The position numbers were made by a program, and so were the translations under genes. A stretch of 64,000 bases of DNA from Lyngbya sp. CCAP 1446/10. Lineage in GTDB: Bacteria; Cyanobacteriota; Cyanobacteriia; Cyanobacteriales; Microcoleaceae. A model generated the notes under the pieces. The model did not search any database. It had not been told where the DNA came from and worked only from the letters and a program-made list of their open reading frames with translations. Shown here one piece after another: positions 56,101 to 64,000 of the stretch; position 1 is the stretch's first letter; each line of letters opens with the position of its first letter. Location: assembly GCF_026130175.1 (NCBI RefSeq), contig NZ_JAIGNI010000001.1, positions 62,001-126,000 on the forward strand, given 5' to 3'.

Positions 56101-56736
56101 CTAACGTCCTACTTTTTTCTCAGGCACAACATTGACTAAAGCGCCAGCTTTTCCGGGAACTGCTCCCTTAATTAGCAACAGATTCTGCTCTGTATCCACC
56201 CGGACAATTGTGAGTTTGCGGACGGTGACTTGAACGTTGCCCATACGTCCCGCCATTCTTTTACCGGGATAAACACGACCGGGAGTTGTTCCAGGCCCGA
56301 TCGATCCAGGTTCGCGGTGATTTTTAGAACCGTGAGACATGGGGCCTCGTTTAAAGTTGTGGCGCTTTTGAAAGCCTGCAAAACCTTTACCGATGCTTGT
56401 ACCGATGACATCTACTATCTGTCCCGGTGTAAAGGCATCAGCGTTTAGCTGTTGGCCTAATTCAAAGGAACTGGTGTCTTCCAAGCGGTATTCCTGCAAG
56501 TGGCGCAATGGATTCGCCCCCGACTTGGCAAGATGTCCCAATTCTGGCTTGTTGAGAGCCTTTGGTTTGACTTCACTGTATCCAATCTGAATGGCACCGT
56601 AGCCATCAGTTTGTTTTGTTTTGATTTGAGTTACTGTACAAGGCCCTGCTTGTATGACGGTGACGGGGATTGCTCTCCCTTCAGCGTCAAACACTTGAGT
56701 CATGCCTAGTTTAGTGCCAAGAATGCCTACAGACAC
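56101..56736 (-). CDS. rplC: 50S ribosomal protein L3
   Basis: 211 aa from GTG 56736 ([16 protein letters not shown]), with AGGAAG upstream. A longer in-frame reading to 56817 is possible but not conserved. [20 protein letters not shown] and [13 protein letters not shown] are diagnostic. It is the first gene of the superoperon; rpsJ is absent. The stop TAG begins a heptamer repeat. Confidence 0.97.
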   Translation of the reverse strand: MSVGILGTKLGMTQVFDAEGRAIPVTVIQAGPCTVTQIKTKQTDGYGAIQIGYSEVKPKALNKPELGHLAKSGANPLRHLQEYRLEDTSSFELGQQLNADAFTPGQIVDVIGTSIGKGFAGFQKRHNFKRGPMSHGSKNHREPGSIGPGTTPGRVYPGKRMAGRMGNVQVTVRKLTIVRVDTEQNLLLIKGAVPGKAGALVNVVPEKKVGR

Positions 56737-57165
56737 GGATTTTTCTTCCTTTTGTTTACGCAAGAGGTTTCGGATTACGAAGTTTACGTCAATCCGCTTG
56801 CTCTTGTGCAGAAACATCTATTTCAGTGTTTCCGCAATTAACTGTTATCAACCAACAGCTTTCCTCGGTGTTTAAAATTTGAATTTTAAATTTGGGAGCT
56901 TGTGGAAGTCTTGCAAGGGTTGAGATTCGAGGCTTTTTGCCTGTTCTATCTCCGACTTTTATTTCGGTCTTGCTTGTTTGGGCTAGGACTTGAATAGTAA
57001 TCTACTCAGTATCCTTGACAGCGCCAACTAATAACACTACATGAAGTGTTTGCAGTTTGTCAAGGCCTATCTTGATAACTTTTCGCCTCAGCTTTAGCAT
57101 TTATAATACTTTAAGCTCGCTCTCCTGCGATCGACCAAATGTAAAACCACAGGCAAGACAAATTT
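56737..57165. promoter_or_regulatory. Divergent promoter region of the ribosomal operon and ndhN
   Basis: About 430 bases between divergent starts, so the main superoperon promoter should lie here. A TTGACA at 57015-57020 is followed after 17 bases by TACATG on the plus strand, a possible ndhN promoter with a poor -10. No confident minus-strand promoter or L4-type leader structure was recognised. Confidence 0.4.
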
Positions 57166-57642
57166 ATGGGACTGATTACCACTGGTGCGGATATGATTCG
57201 GGATTTGGAAAAGTCGGGGTCGCTGGCCCTGTACGTTCCTTTAGAGGGAGGATTTGAGGGGCGCTACCTGCGCAGGCTGAGGGCAAAAGGCTACGGTGCG
57301 TACACGATTACGGCGCGGGGCTTGGGCGATTTGGCGATGTATTTGACGGGGATTCATGGGGTGCGGCCGCCGCATTTGGGCAAGAAAACTACTGGCAACG
57401 AAGGGGCTGTGGGTTATACCTACTACGTGCCGCCGATGTTGCAAACTCAATTAGATAATTTGCCACCGAAAGCAAAAGGACTGGTACTCTGGATTATTGA
57501 AGGGCAGATTTTGTCTAGTCAGGAAGTTGAGTATTTGACTGTTTTGCCGACGCTAGAACCGCGAGTTAAAATAGCAGTAGAGATGGGGGGCGATCGCACT
57601 TTTACCTGGAAGCCGCTTAAAGATGCTTTAGTTGCAGCTTAA
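57166..57642 (+). CDS. ndhN: NAD(P)H-quinone oxidoreductase subunit N
   Basis: 158 aa. Cyanobacterial and chloroplast-specific subunit of the hydrophilic arm of photosynthetic complex I (NDH-1), which takes electrons from ferredoxin for cyclic flow. MGLITTGADMIRDLEKSGSL, VPLEGGFEGRYLRRLRAKGY and AEMGGDRTFTWKPL-like (VEMGGDRTFTWKPLKDAL) identify it. Monocistronic, with a terminator at 57680-57716. Confidence 0.95.
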   Translation: MGLITTGADMIRDLEKSGSLALYVPLEGGFEGRYLRRLRAKGYGAYTITARGLGDLAMYLTGIHGVRPPHLGKKTTGNEGAVGYTYYVPPMLQTQLDNLPPKAKGLVLWIIEGQILSSQEVEYLTVLPTLEPRVKIAVEMGGDRTFTWKPLKDALVAA

Positions 57643-57679
57643 ATTCCGGTATTGGCGATCGCACATCAACTAAAAAACG

Positions 57680-57730
57680 CAGCGAGCAAATCAAGCTCAA
57701 CAGCTTAGGCTCGCTGGTTTTGCTCTTTTT
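57680..57730 (+). terminator. ndhN terminator
   Basis: CAGCGAGC (57680-57687) and GCTCGCTG (57709-57716) form a perfect 8-bp stem with a 21-base loop, followed by GTTTTGCTCTTTTT. Confidence 0.7.
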
Positions 57731-57763
57731 GGGAAAAACTTCTTAATTAACAGGAAAAATAAT

Positions 57764-58369
57764 ATGCTTCAGAACCGCGATTATACAATAATCATTGACA
57801 AAAGCGGCAGTATGTACACGAAAGACCAAATGGGCGGGAAAAGTCGCTGGGCGCTGATGCAAGAATCGACGATCGCACTGGCGAATAAATGCGAAGAACT
57901 TGACCCTGATGGCATAACAGTTTATTTGTTTTCCGGTCGTTTCAAACGCTACGACAACGTAACAGCAGCTAAAGTCGTGCAAATATTCCTAGAAAACGAA
58001 CCTTCCGGGACTACAAATTTGGCGGCGGTTCTCCAAGACGCTCTGAACAGTTATTTTCAGCGCAAAGCATCCGGTAAGACTAAGCAAAATGGGAAAACAA
58101 TATTAGTGGTGACGGACGGGGAACCGGACGATCGCAAAGAAGTAATGAAAACGATTATAGAAGCATCGCGGAAGCTCGATCGAGATGAAGAGCTGGCGAT
58201 TTCCTTCATTCAAGTAGGGAATGCCCCAGAAGCTACTAAGTTTCTCAAGATATTGGATGACGAACTGCAAAGCGCCGGGGCTAAATTCGATATCGTTGAT
58301 ACTGTGACGATGGATGATATTGAAGGAATGACCCTGACGGAAGTATTGCTGAATGCAATAACTGATTGA
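57764..58369 (+). CDS. Cytoplasmic VWA-domain protein
   Basis: 201 aa, a single von Willebrand A domain. The MIDAS motif is DKSGSMYT (Asp12, Ser14, Ser16), with the threonine contact in SGTTNLAAVL and the Asp in VVTDGEPDD. No membrane helix. Related proteins pair with AAA ATPases or sit in tellurium/stress clusters, but no such partner is adjacent. Function unknown. Confidence 0.8.
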   Translation: MLQNRDYTIIIDKSGSMYTKDQMGGKSRWALMQESTIALANKCEELDPDGITVYLFSGRFKRYDNVTAAKVVQIFLENEPSGTTNLAAVLQDALNSYFQRKASGKTKQNGKTILVVTDGEPDDRKEVMKTIIEASRKLDRDEELAISFIQVGNAPEATKFLKILDDELQSAGAKFDIVDTVTMDDIEGMTLTEVLLNAITD

Positions 58370-58589
58370 GAAAGCGGTTTATTCAGTTGACAGTTGATAG
58401 TTGACAGTTGACAGTTGACAGCTTGAGGGCGACCTCTACCTAGAAGGAAGAGGATTGGAGTGATGTAATAGTCTGCTTTTAATTTCTCCCTACAAGGGTT
58501 CCGGCTTTAAACCAATTCTTTCTGGTCAACTTCGCGCGATTGTATTTGTGTTAGTTGGCGCAACAGCATTTTTTAGGGGGTTTTAAGTC

Positions 58590-59096
58590 ATGGAATCGAT
58601 CGATCGCCTGTTAGCTGAACTTAAGGCAGAATATCAAGCATCTCAAAAAAAAGCTGAGTTGAAAAATCAGCCACCAGTGCCAGCCCAAGCGCCTTTGCCA
58701 CCAGCAACAGTGCGGTCAAATCCAACAGTTAAAACATCAGATCTAAATTTGTATGCTGGTACTTTAGACAAGGATTTAGCCCAAATTAAGGCTGAGTACG
58801 AAGCACAAAATAAATCTCAGGAAGTGGCTGCACTGGAACCGCTTAAGCCTGAGCACGAAGCACAAAACAAAGCTCAGGAAGTGACTGCACTGGAACCGCG
58901 GCCAGCCGCAAAGGTTACGCAGCCGGAGTTGGAAGTACAAACGCACAGACAAAAAGTTAGGCAAGCTCAAGTTTGGCTGAAAAATTTGGATAAGAATTCC
59001 GATGAGAGATATTGGTTCGATCAGTTTGCTTTTAAGTATTCTTCCAGGATAGATGCGGCGATCGACTATTTGCAAGTTGTGAATGAGTTTGATTGA
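58590..59096 (+). CDS. Slr1339-like salt-stress-associated protein
   Basis: 168 aa. The N-terminal MESIDRLLAELKAEYQ is repeated in degenerate form (DKDLAQIKAEYEAQNK), with intervening Glu/Lys/Ala-rich duplications (EAQNK(S/A)QEV..ALEP twice). The C-terminal conserved block is AQVWLKNLDKNSDERYWFDQ followed by SRIDAAIDYL. This ending resembles proteins annotated as the Slr1339 salt-stress family; recall-based. Biochemical role unknown. ATG 58590 is preceded by AGGGGG. Confidence 0.7.
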   Translation: MESIDRLLAELKAEYQASQKKAELKNQPPVPAQAPLPPATVRSNPTVKTSDLNLYAGTLDKDLAQIKAEYEAQNKSQEVAALEPLKPEHEAQNKAQEVTALEPRPAAKVTQPELEVQTHRQKVRQAQVWLKNLDKNSDERYWFDQFAFKYSSRIDAAIDYLQVVNEFD

Positions 59097-59182
59097 GATG
59101 CAGACGGCGGTTTCAACCGCTTCTTATCAAACGATGTCCGCCTCCGCTGACTGAAGAAAATAACGTCATTTTAACCGTTGAG

Positions 59183-59200
59183 TAGACCTCTTGCAAAAGT
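59183..59200. mobile_element. Single end of the TAGACCTCTTGCAAAA MITE
   Basis: TAGACCTCTTGCAAAAGT matches the terminal repeat of the element at 8624-8749, but no opposing end is present nearby, so it is a remnant. Confidence 0.6.
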
Positions 59201-59268
59201 CGCAAACTATCTGCGTTAAATCTGCGGTTGACTGATCAATCAAAGATTTATACAATCTTGTCTAATCT

Positions 59269-59874
59269 TCAACCCGCGCACCATCCGGGTTTTGTTTGTA
59301 TAGACGCGGTTTCAACCGCCCGTTCTTCTTTTAGCACTGATGTAGGATTCAGTAGAAATAGAGCCCCCTTTTTTGCTGTATCTTCAGATAGCTTAATTTG
59401 TGTAAACTCAACAATACCTTCAGCGATAAAAGAATCTCTCAATTCAGCTTTTTCTCCGCTGTTAAAACCTGTTTCATAAAACACTTCCCGAATCCCAGCA
59501 GAAATGACTAATTTCAAACAATAAATGCAGGGTTCTAAGGTGACGTAAATGCTAGCACCAGCGGTAGATATGCCATGTTTTGCAGCAGCGGCGATCGCAT
59601 TTGCTTCAGCGTGAACCGCCCGCGACGGCAAAGTTTTACTAGCATCGCAACTGCTCAAACCGGGATAGCAGAAGCCTTGAGCCGTACAGTGTAAGGATCC
59701 TGACGGCGAACCGTTGTAACCCGTAGCTAGCACTTGCCTGTTTTTCGTGATTACCGCGCCGACGGGAAAAGCCAAACAAGTCGATCGAGTAGCAGCTAAT
59801 TTTGCTAACATTAAAAAATATTCGTCCCAATTTGGTCTGTGAGGTGGTTCGTAGTTGTCTGGTGTATTGTTCAT
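59269..59874 (-). CDS. dCMP deaminase (ComEB-type)
   Basis: Deaminates dCMP to dUMP. 201 aa. Zinc site HAEANAI (His and catalytic Glu) and EPCIYCLK (PCxxC), with GYNGSPSGSLHC and the allosteric-type loop (SCDASKTLPSRAVHAE). A C-terminal extension of about 40 residues is variable. It lies beside dut and thyX on the same strand: together the three would turn dCMP and dUTP into dUMP and then dTMP. Confidence 0.9.
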   Translation of the reverse strand: MNNTPDNYEPPHRPNWDEYFLMLAKLAATRSTCLAFPVGAVITKNRQVLATGYNGSPSGSLHCTAQGFCYPGLSSCDASKTLPSRAVHAEANAIAAAAKHGISTAGASIYVTLEPCIYCLKLVISAGIREVFYETGFNSGEKAELRDSFIAEGIVEFTQIKLSEDTAKKGALFLLNPTSVLKEERAVETASIQTKPGWCAG

Positions 59875-59917
59875 TTAAAATTTAGAATGAGAACTTTATC
59901 GCAACGAGAATTTATTG

Positions 59918-60346
59918 TCAGAGTCCAGTTGATCCAAATCCCTGATCTCCCCTAGAACTCGAACTTAACATTTTAATTTCTTCAATCTCAACGCGAATTA
60001 CTGGCGCTATTACCATTTGAGCAATTTTCATGCCTCTTGTCACCTTAAATGAAGTTTGACCGTGATTGATTAAGATCACTCCGATTTCGCCTCGATAGCC
60101 CTCATCTATTGTACCTGGTGCATTGAGCACAGTGATTTTGTGATTGAGAGCTAAACCACTTCGGGGACGAATTTGAGCCTCAGTTTTTTCAGGTAATTCT
60201 ATGGATATACCTGTATGAATTAACTTACTTTCTCCGGGATTAATTTCTAATTCATCTATAGAAAATAAGTCTAGTCCAGCATCAGATTCATGGGCGTATT
60301 GGGGAATTATCGCTAATTCATGGAGTTGCAGAATTTTTAATTTCAT
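59918..60346 (-). CDS. dut: Deoxyuridine 5'-triphosphate nucleotidohydrolase
   Basis: 142 aa trimeric dUTPase. Motifs in order: [10 protein letters not shown] (1), RPRSGLAL (2), [19 protein letters not shown] (3), [12 protein letters not shown] (4) and [10 protein letters not shown] (5, the P-loop-like C-terminal arm). All are intact. Removes dUTP and supplies dUMP to ThyX. Confidence 0.97.
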   Translation of the reverse strand: MKLKILQLHELAIIPQYAHESDAGLDLFSIDELEINPGESKLIHTGISIELPEKTEAQIRPRSGLALNHKITVLNAPGTIDEGYRGEIGVILINHGQTSFKVTRGMKIAQMVIAPVIRVEIEEIKMLSSSSRGDQGFGSTGL

Positions 60347-60409
60347 TTTGTTTGCTGTTTACTTGATTTTAGTCAACCTGAAATTTTCTTGTTTGAGATA
60401 CCCGACTTT

Positions 60410-60495
60410 TTACACACAAAGCTCAAGAAACCGGGTTTTTTACAGATATTGAGGGTTTTTAGCTAAATTTGCTTAAAAAACCCGGTTTCTGGCCT
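60410..60495. repeat. GAAACCGGGTTTTTT hairpin repeat
   Basis: AAGAAACCGGGTTTTTT (about 60412) and AAAAAACCCGGTTTCTGG (about 60476) form an inverted repeat around GAGGGTTTTTAGC. It lies between thyX and dut. Confidence 0.65.
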
Positions 60496-60523
60496 ACGCA
60501 ATTAGCCAGAAAAGGCAATCATC

Positions 60524-61246
60524 TTACGGGGCTAGCCTTGCTTTTCCCAGACGAGTAGCTGTGTACCACTTAGCTATGCCCGGAGCCCAACTTTCAAAAT
60601 GAGGCCACATCATTTCGCAGAGTTTTTGAATTTCAAGTTGAGCATTTTTCTTATTTCTCAAATCGGAAAAATGCAGAAAAGACCTTAAATTGAAACTGAC
60701 TACAAAATGCTGACGATAATCAAAGGGTAATTTACCTCTGGCGTGTTCCTCGGACATCCCACCATCGAAGTCAATTTTGTAACGTTTAGCAGCTTCTAGA
60801 CACCACTCTAAATCTTTTGCTCTTTGTTCAGGAGAATAGTAATATTTTTTGCCTTCCCGGTCAGTATAATAATCTACTGGACGCAGGTAAAAAATATCTT
60901 CGATATCTTTTTTGCCGACAGCGGCATCAAGAAATTGATTTCCCGTGTAGCGTAGAGATTGAACATCAAATGATACTCCGACACGATGAGTCCTCGCCTG
61001 CTGCATGACACTGTGAGGAAAATAGCCGCAATTAAAAATAATTTGGGGATGTTCTAAGGGGCCATAATGCCCACGATCGCCCGCCAGGAGCCTTTTAACA
61101 ATTACTTCGCCACATTCTGCCTCTGATGGCCACGAATCCCGTTCGTCAAATACAAAATTCTCAGTATAGTCTTGATGGAGTGCAGCATAAACTACTTGCT
61201 GAGGATTTGGTGTCTGAGAAATAACTTCTACTCTGAATCTGTCCAT
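60524..61246 (-). CDS. thyX: Flavin-dependent thymidylate synthase
   Basis: 240 aa. Methylates dUMP using methylene-THF and FAD. The ThyX motif is RTHRVGVSFDVQSLRYTG (consensus RHRxxSxNExSxR). HYGPLEHPQIIF and FDYRQHFVVSFNLRSFLHF hold nucleotide and flavin contacts. thyA is not in this window. Confidence 0.95.
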   Translation of the reverse strand: MDRFRVEVISQTPNPQQVVYAALHQDYTENFVFDERDSWPSEAECGEVIVKRLLAGDRGHYGPLEHPQIIFNCGYFPHSVMQQARTHRVGVSFDVQSLRYTGNQFLDAAVGKKDIEDIFYLRPVDYYTDREGKKYYYSPEQRAKDLEWCLEAAKRYKIDFDGGMSEEHARGKLPFDYRQHFVVSFNLRSFLHFSDLRNKKNAQLEIQKLCEMMWPHFESWAPGIAKWYTATRLGKARLAP

Positions 61247-61334
61247 GAGATTTTTATTTTTGATGCCAACTGTAGGTGGTTTGACATTACAACATCCTAG
61301 ATTGTTTCACAAAAGAGCATTTATGGCAAGTTAT

Positions 61335-61450
61335 TTTTACGCTAATAATTCGCCAACTGGGATGCTAAAACCTGCAAGTACAGCTTGGGTGTTTAGAACT
61401 TCATCCGTATTAAATAAACGCCAGCCTTGACTGCATTCACAAATGCGATC
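61335..61450 (-). pseudogene. C-terminal fragment of a Uma2-family gene
   Basis: About 38 codons ending at TAA (61335-61337) read CSQGWRLFNTDEVLNTQAVL then AGFSIPVGELLA. They match the C-terminus of the intact Uma2 protein at 62222-62809 with few differences at DNA level. The rest is missing. Its right edge meets the DUF5615 gene (61459). Confidence 0.85.
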
Positions 61451-61458
61451 GCACATTC

Positions 61459-61824
61459 TCATAAAACCCAGTCACTGAGAAATTCTAATTGTCCCTGCAT
61501 CTCGGCGGACGACTTAGTGTTGATCAACCTTAAAACTCCGCGCATTAAATCACCAATGCCGTATCGCTGCTGCGGAGCCAAAATAATTCCTGCATGAGAC
61601 AAATTTTGCTCCAGCAGAGTTGCGTGTAATCGGTAAAAGTCTCTAGTGTTGAAACTAAAGATAACCCGACCATGTTCTCTTGCCCAATCTAGCTGCTCTT
61701 CATCGGATCGATGTAGCATTCCAACATCAGCAACCGTCAGTACATCCACATTACGCGATCTCAAGGCTTGTAAAAAGTCTTCATCCATTGAGTCTTCGTC
61801 AATGTACAGTAGTATTTTACTCAT
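61459..61824 (-). CDS. DUF5615 PIN-like toxin
   Basis: 121 aa from ATG 61824 (MSKILLYIDEDSMDEDFLQAL); two extra residues are possible. LYIDEDS carries the first acidic residue, VLTVADVGML the second region and FSFNTRDFYRL the third, the Mut7-C/PIN-like pattern of DUF5615. It lies five to eleven bases after the DUF433 gene, forming the well-known VapBC-like pair in reversed naming. Probably an RNase. Confidence 0.85.
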   Translation of the reverse strand: MSKILLYIDEDSMDEDFLQALRSRNVDVLTVADVGMLHRSDEEQLDWAREHGRVIFSFNTRDFYRLHATLLEQNLSHAGIILAPQQRYGIGDLMRGVLRLINTKSSAEMQGQLEFLSDWVL

Positions 61825-61835
61825 CTGCAAACCTG

Positions 61836-62120
61836 TTAAGCTTTGTTTTTGTGTAAGGTCGCCAGTCTCCAGTATTCAGCATCTTCCTCTGCTAAATCTG
61901 CCTCAATTTCATCACGATTAGCATGATAGTAAGCCAAAGCCGCATAAACTTGAGCAAGGCTCAGATGACTCATCCGACGGGCAATCTCTTCGGCTGCTGC
62001 GCCTTGTTTGTAAATAACTACTACTCTAGCAACAGAAGTTCTAGTCCCCGCAATCATTGGACGACTGCTAATCTCGGCAGAACGAGTTACTAATGTACCG
62101 ATGTCAGTTGCAGTTGGCAT
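61836..62120 (-). CDS. DUF433 antitoxin
   Basis: 94 aa from ATG 62120 (MPTATDIGTLVTRSAEISSR). GTRTSVARVVVIYKQGAAAEEIARRM is the DUF433 helix-turn-helix core; LAQVYAALAYYHANRDEIEA is the conserved C-terminal helix. It precedes its DUF5615 partner on the same transcript. Confidence 0.88.
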   Translation of the reverse strand: MPTATDIGTLVTRSAEISSRPMIAGTRTSVARVVVIYKQGAAAEEIARRMSHLSLAQVYAALAYYHANRDEIEADLAEEDAEYWRLATLHKNKA

Positions 62121-62221
62121 AATTTGCAAAGTCCTCAGCTATAGTTCAGTCGTTTCTAGTTTATCATTTTATTTTTCGGATCAACTGGGTTTTTGGGATT
62201 ATTCGCGATCGATTAAATTCC

Positions 62222-62809
62222 TCAAGCCAACAATTCACTAACTGCCATACTAAAACCTGCAAGTATAGTTTGAGTGTTAACTACTTCATCGGCATTAAAC
62301 AAACGCCAGCCTTGACCTGCATTCACAAATACTAATCTCGCTTCAGGAAATAGCAGCCAGATTTCCTGACAGCCAGATTCCAAATATTCCTGAGCTTTAG
62401 CAAACAATTCCTCGGCGCTATCTTCAGGCGAAGCAACTTCGGCAATTAGGGGAAAACTTTGGGAAAATGCTGTAAAATTGCCTGATGGTGGCAGCAGTTC
62501 GGGAGTGATGTAAGCGACATCGGGACGGCGGCCCTGTTTAGCTGTTCGGCACAGTATTTCGGTAAGAACTTCTCCTCCCTGTCCGCTGGAGTCTTTGTAA
62601 TTGCCCCAGTAACGGGCTAATTTAGATTGAGCCAGACTGTGTTTAAATGTCATGCCTGTTTTCTCCACTAAGTTACCGTCAACCCACTCCATTCTCTCCG
62701 GCGGCTTGACGAGAAATTCTTCCAAAGATATAATATTTTGGGGTTGTGTTTCAGTAAAATTTTCGGAGTTTTTTTGAGACATTTTTGATAAAATTAAAGT
62801 AGTTGTCAT
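62222..62809 (-). CDS. Uma2-family putative nuclease
   Basis: 195 aa. The PD-(D/E)XK-like Uma2 fold: MEWVDGNLVEKTGMTFKH, PDVAYITPELL, PLIAEVASPEDSAEELFAKA, YLESGCQEIWLLFPEARLV. The catalytic Asp/Glu residues are probably in PDVAYI and LIAEVASP. These proteins are greatly expanded in cyanobacteria and their function is unproven. An alternative start is Met10 at 62782. Confidence 0.85.
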   Translation of the reverse strand: MTTTLILSKMSQKNSENFTETQPQNIISLEEFLVKPPERMEWVDGNLVEKTGMTFKHSLAQSKLARYWGNYKDSSGQGGEVLTEILCRTAKQGRRPDVAYITPELLPPSGNFTAFSQSFPLIAEVASPEDSAEELFAKAQEYLESGCQEIWLLFPEARLVFVNAGQGWRLFNADEVVNTQTILAGFSMAVSELLA

Positions 62810-62874
62810 CGTGATTGCCTCGCTTTAGTCAAACATTCAAATCAATACTTTTACTCAACACATACTCTATTGCA

Positions 62875-63450
62875 ATGATACTCTCAAACCGTTTTTCTGA
62901 AGCCCTTATCTATGCAGCCGAATTGCACGCAACTCAAATCCGCAAAGGTTCCGGCGTTCCGTATATTGCTCATTTGTTAGGTACTGCTAGTATAGCTTTA
63001 GAGTATGGGGCTTCGGAAGATGAGGCGATCGCAGCTTTGCTTCACGATGCGATCGAAGATCAGGGCGGGCCCACCACTCGCGAAGCCATCCGCCGTCGGT
63101 TTGGCGATACCGTCACAGCGATTGTAGACGGCTGTACCGACAGCGACGAGACACCGAAACCCCCTTGGCGCGATCGCAAACAAGCTTATATCGATCGCCT
63201 TCTCACAGCTTCAGGTTCGGTCAGATTAGTCTCGGCGGCTGATAAACTTTATAATGTGCGATCGATCCTCAAAGATTCCCGTCAATTGGGCGACTCGGTT
63301 TGGGAACGCTTTAAAGGCGGCAAAGACGGTTCTCTCTGGTACTATCGTTCTTTGGTACAAGCATTCCGCAAAGCTGAATCAACGCCTCTAGTTGAAGAAT
63401 TAGACCGCACAGTTTTAGAATTAGAACAGTTTTCTGAAGGCAGAAGGTAA
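62875..63450 (+). CDS. HD-domain phosphohydrolase (SpoT/MESH-like)
   Basis: 191 aa from ATG 62875 (MILSNRFSEALIYAAELHAT); an upstream extension to 62815 is possible. HD motif: PYIAHLLGTASIA (His), AALLHDAIEDQGG (His-Asp) and ADKLYNVRSI (distal Asp). No synthetase domain, so it resembles small alarmone hydrolases. Substrate not shown. It diverges from the Uma2 gene. Confidence 0.82.
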   Translation: MILSNRFSEALIYAAELHATQIRKGSGVPYIAHLLGTASIALEYGASEDEAIAALLHDAIEDQGGPTTREAIRRRFGDTVTAIVDGCTDSDETPKPPWRDRKQAYIDRLLTASGSVRLVSAADKLYNVRSILKDSRQLGDSVWERFKGGKDGSLWYYRSLVQAFRKAESTPLVEELDRTVLELEQFSEGRR

Positions 63451-63451
63451 A

Positions 63452-63488
63452 AAACACTAATTACCAATTACCAATTACCAATTTACAA
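63452..63488. repeat. ATTACCA heptamer tract upstream of the ABC ATPase
   Basis: ATTACCAATTACCAATTACC heptamers (complement of TTGGTAA) run to within a few bases of the ATG at 63489, leaving no purine-rich ribosome binding site. Confidence 0.85.
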
Positions 63489-64000
63489 ATGGCAAATGTT
63501 CGCTTAGAAAATATTACCAGACGCTACCAAAACGTCACCGCGATCGAAAACATCAGTTTCAAAATCCCGGATGGGGAATTTTGGGTATTAGTCGGGCCTT
63601 CCGGCTGCGGAAAGTCTACAATTATGCGGACAATTGCAGGTTTGGAAACCGCAACTTCTGGTAATCTTTATATTGGAGATCATTTAGTTAACAACATTCC
63701 GGCGAGACAGCGGGATGTGGCAATGGTGTTTCAAAATTACGCGCTTTATCCGCACATGACTGTCGCAGAAAATTTGGCTTTTGGATTGCGGATGCGGAAT
63801 GTTGACTCGACTAAAATTCAAGAACGAGTTGAAACTGTAGCCCGATCGCTCTCGATCGACCACCTGCTCAAACGTAAGCCCAAACAGCTATCAGGCGGAC
63901 AACAGCAGCGGGTAGCACTCGGAAGGGCGATCGCCCGCGAACCCAAAGTTTTCCTACTAGATGAACCACTTTCCAACCTCGATGCTCAACTGCGAGACGA
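63489..64000 (+). CDS. ABC transporter ATP-binding protein, MalK/UgpC type (partial)
   Basis: First 170 codons only; the gene runs off the window. MANVRLENITRRYQN, Walker A GPSGCGKSTIMRTIAG, the Q-loop FQNYALYPHMTVAENLAFGL, signature LSGGQQQRVALGRA and Walker B VFLLDEPLSNLDAQLR. The sequence is of the MalK/UgpC group, which energises carbohydrate importers. The regulatory C-terminus is not visible. Confidence 0.93.
   Translation, partial: MANVRLENITRRYQNVTAIENISFKIPDGEFWVLVGPSGCGKSTIMRTIAGLETATSGNLYIGDHLVNNIPARQRDVAMVFQNYALYPHMTVAENLAFGLRMRNVDSTKIQERVETVARSLSIDHLLKRKPKQLSGGQQQRVALGRAIAREPKVFLLDEPLSNLDAQLRD

Overview
The window looks like chromosomal DNA of a filamentous cyanobacterium, probably an Oscillatoriales member such as Microcoleus or Oscillatoria (genus is inference). 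The evidence is the very frequent GCGATCGC (HIP1-type) octamers, NdhN, a Slr1339-type protein, CcdA/Ccs1 (system II cytochrome c maturation), pentapeptide-repeat proteins, the cyanobacterial ribosomal gene order and intergenic gaps filled with heptamer tandem repeats.

Layout. 0-2.4 kb: exported peroxiredoxin, PsiE-like membrane protein and Fe superoxide dismutase. 2.9-8.8 kb: accessory island with a glycosyltransferase/NRPS chimera (GT2, half a condensation domain, a predicted glycine adenylation domain, carrier, thioesterase), a glycosyltransferase remnant, nested inverted-repeat elements and an SGNH hydrolase. 8.9-15.1 kb: Pat-type acyl-CoA ligase/acetyltransferase, then a collapsed fermentation locus (pflB joined to the last codons of adhE), clpS and a dead ATP-grasp gene. 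15.5-18.4 kb: ccdA, ccs1 and a broken DUF4258/DUF2283 pair. 18.5-31.6 kb: queF, speD, pentapeptide-repeat protein, a 1.5 kb gene-poor stretch with RNA-like hairpins, stress and envelope proteins, a kinase-less sensor module, an FkbM methyltransferase, an M42 peptidase and tRNA-Glu. 31.9-36.9 kb: accessory region with an antitoxin-like protein, three tandem XRE regulators, a secreted protein and a membrane sensor/coiled-coil/HicA-like protein interrupted by one in-frame stop. A small gene and a decayed copy of it flank the last two.

36.9-56.7 kb (minus strand): the ribosomal superoperon, in transcription order rplC-rplD-rplW-rplB-rpsS-rplV-rpsC-rplP-rpmC-rpsQ-rplN-rplX-rplE-rpsH-rplF-rplR-rpsE-rplO-secY-adk-infA-rpmJ-rpsM-rpsK-rpoA-rplQ-truA-rplM-rpsI-rpmE-prfA. 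rpsJ, rpsN and rpmD are absent from the positions they hold in E. coli. Most larger gaps contain heptamer repeats. 57.2-64 kb: ndhN, a VWA protein, a Slr1339-like protein, a thymidylate cluster (dCMP deaminase, dut, thyX), a DUF433/DUF5615 toxin-antitoxin pair beside a Uma2 remnant, intact Uma2, an HD hydrolase and the start of a sugar-type ABC ATPase that runs off the window.

The two most unusual loci are the GT2/NRPS chimera (2897-7234) and the sensor/coiled-coil/HicA-like locus (34689-36641). All domain calls are by eye; no searches were run.
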